From Bacteroidetes bacterium UBA6221 (GTDB taxonomy: Bacteria; Bacteroidota; Bacteroidia; Chitinophagales; Chitinophagaceae), in NCBI GenBank assembly GCA_002421685.1, contig DISB01000016.1, forward strand, positions 252,245-316,244: a DNA stretch of 64,000 bases. Direction: 5' to 3'. The translations under genes were made by a program, and so were the position numbers. Below are positions 60,101 to 64,000 of the stretch, piece after piece (the first letter of the stretch is position 1; each line of letters starts with the position of its first letter). The notes under the pieces were generated by a model that was not told the origin of the DNA, did no database searches, and worked only from the letters and a program-made list of their open reading frames with translations.

Positions 60101-60255
60101 GCGTAAGAGGTACGCACATTGATAATAGGAGGGTCGATGGACGGATAGTCCCTCACACCAAGGAAGTCGAATCCTATAATGCCAAATATTACTATAATAA
60201 TATTCAGCACTATGGCTAAAACCGGTCTTTTTAACGAGATCGAGGGTAAGCTCAT
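57157..60255 (-). CDS. RND multidrug efflux transporter (AcrB/MexF-like)
   Basis: A 1032-residue inner-membrane pump of usual length. N-terminus SLPSISLKRPVLAIVLNIIIVIFGIIGF; RDYPSIDPPIINVRTSYAGANPDIVESQITEPLE; TM4 LAIVLATGLVVDDGIVVTENIYKKLE with the Asp pair of the proton relay. C-terminus contains GLVTKNGILIVEYANRLRERG. HAE1-type drug or hydrophobic-compound exporter. The periplasmic adaptor that normally precedes it is absent here; the next upstream gene is sodA-like on the other strand. Confidence 0.93.
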   Translation of the reverse strand: MSLPSISLKRPVLAIVLNIIIVIFGIIGFDFLGVRDYPSIDPPIINVRTSYAGANPDIVESQITEPLEKSINGIAGIKSISSTSALGSSSITVEFDLGVDLEAAANDVRDKVSQAVRNLPQDIDAPPVVSKADASAGTILSMTVESTTRNQLQLTEYGENVLLERLQTIPGVSNIRIWGEKRYSMRLWLDPLRMAGYGITFPDVQQALNRQNVELPSGKLSGSQTELSVRTFGRLYTEEDFNNMIIKNVDGTDIRFGMIGEAALGPENEETILKESNTPMIALAVTPQPGSNYVAIAEEFYKRYEELKSEVPEDITLDIALDNTQYIKKSIKEVEETLFIAIALVVLIIYLFFRDWLIALRPLLDIPVSLIGAFFIMYIMGFSINILTLLAIVLATGLVVDDGIVVTENIYKKLEKGMDKMRAAREGSEEIYFAIIATSITLAIVFLPIVFLQGFTGKLFTEFGVVVAGAVLISAFVSLTLTPVLNVFLTKKVHKPSRFYVKSEPFFAGMENGYTRALEWVMKHKWTATAGILLSFGLIILIGTTIQSELAPMEDKNRFRLAVSAPEGTSYDAMDAYMTNIVDMLIDSVPEKEVILSVTAPGFTGSGAVNTGFGNVKLADASERERSQDEIVQSVNSGLRQFTFGKAFAIQEQTISVQRGGSNYPIVYILQNINFDKLSQALPRFLDEANASPIFQGVDADLKFNKPELSVSINREKASSMGVAIEDVAQTLQFALSNRRVGYFTKNGKQYQVLAQVSRPNREAPVDLKQFYVSSNTGEMVSIDNLVQIEETTSPAQVYHYNRYKSATISAGLTPGNTIGDGLEEMDRIYEKLKKEGVIDDSFDTSLGGSSKDFVESSSNTAFAFILALILIYLVLAAQFESFIDPFIIMLTVPLAIAGALLSLWLFGHTLNIFSQIGMIMLIGLVTKNGILIVEYANRLRERGATKTRAAIDAAGMRLRPILMTSFAMMFGALPLALSLGAASTSRIPLGIVIVGGILFSLILSLFIVPVMYTFLSRRKAATSSAITKLDE

Positions 60256-60473
60256 GCAGTATAAAGAGTGCCAAAGGTAAGGATGATGCTTTATTCTGCC
60301 ATAAACTTCTTTCTATCCGAACATAAAGAGGATAAATGTGTTCTATAACCGGCATACAAAGCGAAACATCATCTTTTATTATGATTATATAAAACTTGCA
60401 AATTTTTAATTCCATGACCGATGGGTTAGCTTTGCCCTACTTTATATTATCAAACTGTTTAAATGAATATATT

Positions 60474-61076
60474 ATGGCACACACGCTTCCTGATTTGAAA
60501 TACGCATTCAACGCGCTGGAACCGCATATTGATGCAATGACAATGGAAATCCACCACGGTAAGCACCACGCCGCTTACGTGACCAACCTGAATAAGGCAA
60601 TAGAAGGCACAGATGCTGAGAACCTGTCGCTTCACGAGTTAATGGCCAATATTTCGAAGTATCCTGCCGCTGTACGCAACAACGGCGGAGGTCACTATAA
60701 CCATACCTTGTTTTGGGAAATACTCACCCCCGGCGGTGGCTCGCCATCGGGCAAACTGGCCGAAGCCATTAACAGCACCTTCAATTCACTGGACAGCCTG
60801 AAAGAACAAATGAATACGGCAGGAGCCACACGTTTTGGCAGCGGCTGGGCATGGCTCATTGTGCAAAACGGAAAACTGGCCATCTGCTCTACGCCTAACC
60901 AGGACAACCCTGTAATGGACATAGCGGAAGTGAAAGGAACACCGATACTGGGTATAGATGTGTGGGAACATGCATACTACCTGAAATACCAGAACAGGCG
61001 CCCGGAATACCTGGGAGCTATCTGGAACGTCATCAACTGGGATGAAGTAGCCAAGCGCTATGAAGCAGCGTTGTAA
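60474..61076 (+). CDS. Superoxide dismutase (Mn/Fe type)
   Basis: A 200-residue protein from ATG 60474. Metal ligands His27, His77, Asp162 and His166 are all present, in EIHHGKHH, GHYNHTLFW and DVWEHAYY. Sequence features (NNGGGHYNHTLFWEILTPGGG) fit the Mn or cambialistic type, but Mn versus Fe cannot be fixed by reading. It removes superoxide in the cytoplasm. A TAGCTTTG -7 element is at 60427-60434. Confidence 0.95.
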   Translation: MAHTLPDLKYAFNALEPHIDAMTMEIHHGKHHAAYVTNLNKAIEGTDAENLSLHELMANISKYPAAVRNNGGGHYNHTLFWEILTPGGGSPSGKLAEAINSTFNSLDSLKEQMNTAGATRFGSGWAWLIVQNGKLAICSTPNQDNPVMDIAEVKGTPILGIDVWEHAYYLKYQNRRPEYLGAIWNVINWDEVAKRYEAAL

Positions 61077-61102
61077 CGTTATAGAGTATTAATTATTGTG
61101 AG

Positions 61103-61129
61103 AAGCCATCCCAAAAGATGGCTTTTTTT
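61103..61129 (+). terminator. Terminator of the superoxide dismutase gene
   Basis: An 8-bp stem AAGCCATC/GATGGCTT, a 6-nt loop and a T-run, 27 bp after the stop. Confidence 0.78.
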
Positions 61130-61180
61130 ATTGCAATAAAACATATGCCTGTCCCGTTCTTGGCTCATAAACGATGCGAT

Positions 61181-61876
61181 ATGAAAAACAATTTTTTGAT
61201 TCTTCCACTTGTCTTAATGACTATCGGCACAAATGCACAGGAAACAGAAGCATTGATACAAAAGCGCCAACCGGGTAAGAATGAGATCGGGATCTTCGTC
61301 AATCCGCTTGAAAACGACATCTACGGTTATGAAGTACCTTTCGGGTTGCAGTATAAACGATGGACTACTCCCAACCTGGGTTATAGAATAATGGTAGGTA
61401 TAGCAGGCTACAGCGATGAATACCGAAGCACCGAAATGATCAGGAATGATACATTCTATTGGGCATTGACGTCTACCAACATGTCTATGATATTTGTCGG
61501 TGGCGGGTTGGAAATGCAACGGCGGTTCATCGGGAAAAGTTACTTGTACGCTGCAGTTGAGTTCAAAGGTGGATATGGCAAGGGATACACACATACTTCG
61601 CAGGTAAAGGAAACCGCAAAAGTATCGGCGTGGGAGCGGTCATATACTTATGAGCAGACTGCTGTCTCATCAATAACTACATCTGTTTTTACGCTGGACA
61701 CTACTCCGTTTATTGGCGCAAAATTGAATTTCAGACGGTGGGTGATAGGGACTGAGTTAGCTGCGCTTGTGGCAGGCGCGATGAGTATAAAAGAAAATAA
61801 AGGGTATAACTATTCAACTTTGAACGTTGACTTCGGACAATTGCAACAACGGTTGTATATTAACTATAGGTTTTAA
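61181..61876 (+). CDS. Hypothetical exported protein, probable outer-membrane barrel
   Basis: A 231-residue protein from ATG 61181 (MKNNFLILPLVLMTIGTNAQ, a signal peptide). The body alternates polar and hydrophobic residues with many Tyr and Gly (YEVPFGLQYKRWT, YRIMVGIAGYSDEY, YLYAAVEFKGGYGKGY) and ends LYINYRF with terminal Phe, as outer-membrane barrels do. No family recognised. Its stop overlaps that of the convergent gene at 61873. Confidence 0.7.
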   Translation: MKNNFLILPLVLMTIGTNAQETEALIQKRQPGKNEIGIFVNPLENDIYGYEVPFGLQYKRWTTPNLGYRIMVGIAGYSDEYRSTEMIRNDTFYWALTSTNMSMIFVGGGLEMQRRFIGKSYLYAAVEFKGGYGKGYTHTSQVKETAKVSAWERSYTYEQTAVSSITTSVFTLDTTPFIGAKLNFRRWVIGTELAALVAGAMSIKENKGYNYSTLNVDFGQLQQRLYINYRF

Positions 61877-62466
61877 CGCCCGCCCAGGCCAAAAGAGAAT
61901 CCAAAGCCGAATATCAGCCCACCCGGCGACAGCAGGTTCATAGCCGTTATACCGTCACTGGTGAGCGTATGGCCAGATGTAATTGTATAAGGATCGGAAA
62001 CTAAACTTTGTGACCAACCCAACTGCAGGTAAAACCTGTGGCCTCCCCTGCCCAGGTTGAAAAAGTGGTATGCCGAAACAGCTATGTTGGGCGAAGGTTC
62101 AAGATCCATGCCTACATCTACTGAACCGATAGTAGTGGGCATTTCCGCTACGAAGCCCTGCAGGCCTGTATTATACGTAAAGGCTGCCCCCAAAGCCCAT
62201 CCCCTGTTGCACTCTTTAAAATAAAAGCGTCCTTCGCCGTAAGCTTTAAGCCCCCAGCTACTGATACCTGCACCGGTTCCCAGCGAGAATTGTGTAGTTA
62301 CAGGCACATCGAAGTTAATACCGATTATACCTGAGTGATTATTAATACCACTGCTTAGGCCTAAGTAAAATTTCGGGCAGGAGCCGGAGTTATAGCCTTT
62401 TTGTGCTGAAGCAATAGTTAATGAAGCTGAAACAGCGATGACGAGGGTAATCAGTTTTTTAATCAT
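61873..62466 (-). CDS. Hypothetical exported protein, probable outer-membrane barrel
   Basis: A 197-residue protein with signal peptide (LVIAVSASLTIASAQ). Gly and aromatic-rich beta pattern (FYLGLSSGINNHSGIIGINFDV, WGLKAYGEGRFYFK, GGHRFYLQLGWSQ) and C-terminus LIFGFGFSFGLGGR. Probably a small outer-membrane protein; no family recognised. Convergent with the preceding gene. Confidence 0.68.
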   Translation of the reverse strand: MIKKLITLVIAVSASLTIASAQKGYNSGSCPKFYLGLSSGINNHSGIIGINFDVPVTTQFSLGTGAGISSWGLKAYGEGRFYFKECNRGWALGAAFTYNTGLQGFVAEMPTTIGSVDVGMDLEPSPNIAVSAYHFFNLGRGGHRFYLQLGWSQSLVSDPYTITSGHTLTSDGITAMNLLSPGGLIFGFGFSFGLGGR

Positions 62467-62528
62467 TTGGTTTATGGTTTTTAGTTGCCGGCAAATATAT
62501 ATTCATTTTCGAAAACAGCAAATGACTT

Positions 62529-64000
62529 TCATAATACCAGGTCGGCGAGCATTGCTTTTGCCTGCTCATTTTCGGGATATTTTTTCAGCAGGTGGCGGAG
62601 CGTTTTCTCCGCCATATTATCCAGCCTGTTGTTGTGATACCAAACGGCCAAATTGATCAATGCCTGCCTGCTGTCCGGCTCGTATAGTATAGCCTTGCTC
62701 AAATGGTCGTAAGCCATTGTGTTGTTGCCTTCCTGCATATATATAAAGCCCAGGTTGGTATGTGCTGTTGCATATTGCGGATTTTCATTCACGATGAATT
62801 GGAATACCTTTTTAGCTTCCACATTGTTGTTCAGCGTCAACAGGCAGGCCCCGTATTTGTTCTGAAAATCCAGGGAATGAGGCCATATAGCTACTGCACG
62901 GTTAAACCATTGTTTTGCTTCTGCCGCCCTTCCTGATTGGGAGAGCGCCTCACCGATGCGGTATGCCGTCCATGCGTCTGCCAGTTCTGCGGGCTTGAGT
63001 TGTGCAGCATATTCCATCACTTTTTTATAGTTGTTCAGCAGGAAGTAGATGCGGATATAGTCCCTGTTCTGTTTTTCATTGCCTTCACGTTCTTTTTCTT
63101 TATCCAGGTACTGGAGCGCCGAATCCAGCAGGCCTTTGTTTGGATTATATCTTTCATAAAACTCCATAAAGCCGCGCGCGCGCGTAATAGCATCTACCTT
63201 ATCATTGTTATAACATTCCAACCCTAAAAACGCCGTTATATCCTTTTGCTCACGTTGGGCCACCGGCAGCTTACGTATGTAATGGTCTGTCACCGCCACG
63301 TGTGGAATATCTATGCTCCCGTTTTTAGGCATATGGCAGGTGATACAATCATTATTCTTTGCCATTCGTCTTTCTTGGGTTTCGCTGCAATGCACCTGTT
63401 CCGCACCACTGTGGCAGCTATTGCATGCATTTAGATATTGACTGTTGGGGGTGAACTTGACACTCACATGCGGCTTGTGGCAGGTAATGCAACTCATCTT
63501 TCCTGAATTGACATAACAAGGGCTTTTTTTCATGCGCTCTACATGCGATGCCATGATCATTTTATCCTCACCGCCTTCATAGCTGGGCATGAACACATTC
63601 ATCACTTCCGAGAGTTTCATGCCCGGACGGAAATCTGAAAATTGCCTACCATCGTTGAGCACGGCAATACCCTGAAGATGGCAGCGCTGACAAACATTAT
63701 TCTGCAGTTCGGTAGAGAGCCTTGCCGGGTTTACTATGGTATAATCGGGCCCCGCAGAAGTATCTACAATATTACCCGCCTCTTTTTCCGCAACGTGCAG
63801 GCTGCCCGGCCCGTGACAACGTTCACAATCTATTCCTTGCTTTATATGTACATACTTGTTCTGGCTGTTGTGTACAAACTCCGGCAGGGCATTGTGGCAA
63901 CTCATACATTCCATCTGTATGATGCGGCTAAAGCGGCTATTGCTACCTTTCTCAAATCCCGGCGCCAGGTCCCATCTGCCTTTTTGTGTATAATAGGTTA
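62529..64000 (-). CDS. Multihaem cytochrome c with C-terminal TPR domain (5' truncated by window edge)
   Basis: The frame runs open to the window end, so the N-terminus is missing. Six CXXCH motifs are visible: CMSCH, CERCH, CQRCH, CITCH, CNSCH and CITCH. Single His residues nearby (HMPKNGS, HVAVTDHYIRK) suggest bis-His haems. From about residue 250 of the visible part there are TPR helices (AYRIGEALSQSGRAAEAKQWFNRAVAIWP, AHTNLGFIYMQEGNNTMAYDHLSKAI). This resembles cytochrome c554/NrfB-type proteins fused to TPR, presumed periplasmic. Probable role: electron transfer in an envelope complex or a reductase; the substrate is unknown. Confidence 0.88.
   Translation of the reverse strand, partial: TYYTQKGRWDLAPGFEKGSNSRFSRIIQMECMSCHNALPEFVHNSQNKYVHIKQGIDCERCHGPGSLHVAEKEAGNIVDTSAGPDYTIVNPARLSTELQNNVCQRCHLQGIAVLNDGRQFSDFRPGMKLSEVMNVFMPSYEGGEDKMIMASHVERMKKSPCYVNSGKMSCITCHKPHVSVKFTPNSQYLNACNSCHSGAEQVHCSETQERRMAKNNDCITCHMPKNGSIDIPHVAVTDHYIRKLPVAQREQKDITAFLGLECYNNDKVDAITRARGFMEFYERYNPNKGLLDSALQYLDKEKEREGNEKQNRDYIRIYFLLNNYKKVMEYAAQLKPAELADAWTAYRIGEALSQSGRAAEAKQWFNRAVAIWPHSLDFQNKYGACLLTLNNNVEAKKVFQFIVNENPQYATAHTNLGFIYMQEGNNTMAYDHLSKAILYEPDSRQALINLAVWYHNNRLDNMAEKTLRHLLKKYPENEQAKAMLADLVL

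Overview
The window looks like a chromosomal segment of a Bacteroidota bacterium, most likely Chitinophagales/Chitinophagaceae-like. The pointers are three secreted proteins with C-terminal type IX secretion sorting domains, a TonB-dependent receptor with a carboxypeptidase-like N-terminal domain, a DUF5777 protein, several lipoproteins with Bacteroidota-style signal peptides, weak Shine-Dalgarno sequences and TTG-N17-23-TAnnTTTG promoters. The lineage is inferred from gene content; no 16S gene or other marker is present.

Layout. (1) 1-7.4 kb: a plus-strand electron-transfer locus. It holds the end of a PQQ/sorbosone-type dehydrogenase, three small c-type cytochromes, a YceI protein, a DUF5777 outer-membrane protein, a small membrane protein, a multi-cluster Fe-S protein, an NrfD-like quinone-interacting membrane protein and a membrane-anchored secreted protein. 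No molybdopterin catalytic subunit is visible. (2) 7.4-16.7 kb: a type I restriction-modification operon, hsdM-hsdS-hsdR, with extra genes inside it: two or three small unknowns, a possible PD-(D/E)XK-fold protein and a GmrSD-like DUF262/DUF1524 nuclease. (3) 16.8-23.8 kb: intergenic repeats in inverted orientation flank a housekeeping block with tRNA-Arg(ACG), rlmH, a rhomboid protease, tilS, a TPR protein, a PNGase F-like secreted protein, a CWC protein and a YebC-family regulator. (4) 23.9-28.3 kb: a TonB receptor and a beta-helix lipoprotein, preceded by two arrays of 11-bp-phased direct repeats that resemble Pho boxes. (5) 28.3-35.9 kb: an aminotransferase, an aquaporin, a lipoprotein, UDP-glucose dehydrogenase plus UDP-glucuronate decarboxylase (the route to UDP-xylose), and a large secreted SBBP-like protein.

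(6) 36.2-37 kb: an AT-rich HNH-type gene. (7) 37.1-40.3 kb: a cluster of small cytosolic and membrane genes (two VOC proteins, DoxX, a GyrI-like protein) with a divergent GlxA/AraC regulator. (8) 40.2-46.5 kb: a heavy-metal RND efflux operon in which the pump and the outer-membrane TolC-like channel are one polypeptide, preceded by a His/Asp-rich small protein. (9) 46.6-49.1 kb: a YycJ-type metallo-hydrolase, then an AT-rich, isolated gene for a deoxyribosyltransferase-like plus TIR protein. Two tRNA-end-like direct repeats flank that gene, so it may be a small defence island. (10) 49.1-64 kb: a 15-repeat Ig-like surface protein, a DUF1835 and cupin gene pair, a second RND/TolC efflux operon without an adaptor, a Mn/Fe superoxide dismutase, two probable outer-membrane proteins and a multiheme-cytochrome/TPR protein cut by the window edge.

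The most unusual points are the 11-bp-phased operator arrays at 28.1-28.3 kb, the nuclease genes inside the type I RM operon, the TIR fusion with its flanking repeats, and the Fe-S/NrfD module without its catalytic partner. All functions are inferred from reading the sequence; no database search was run.
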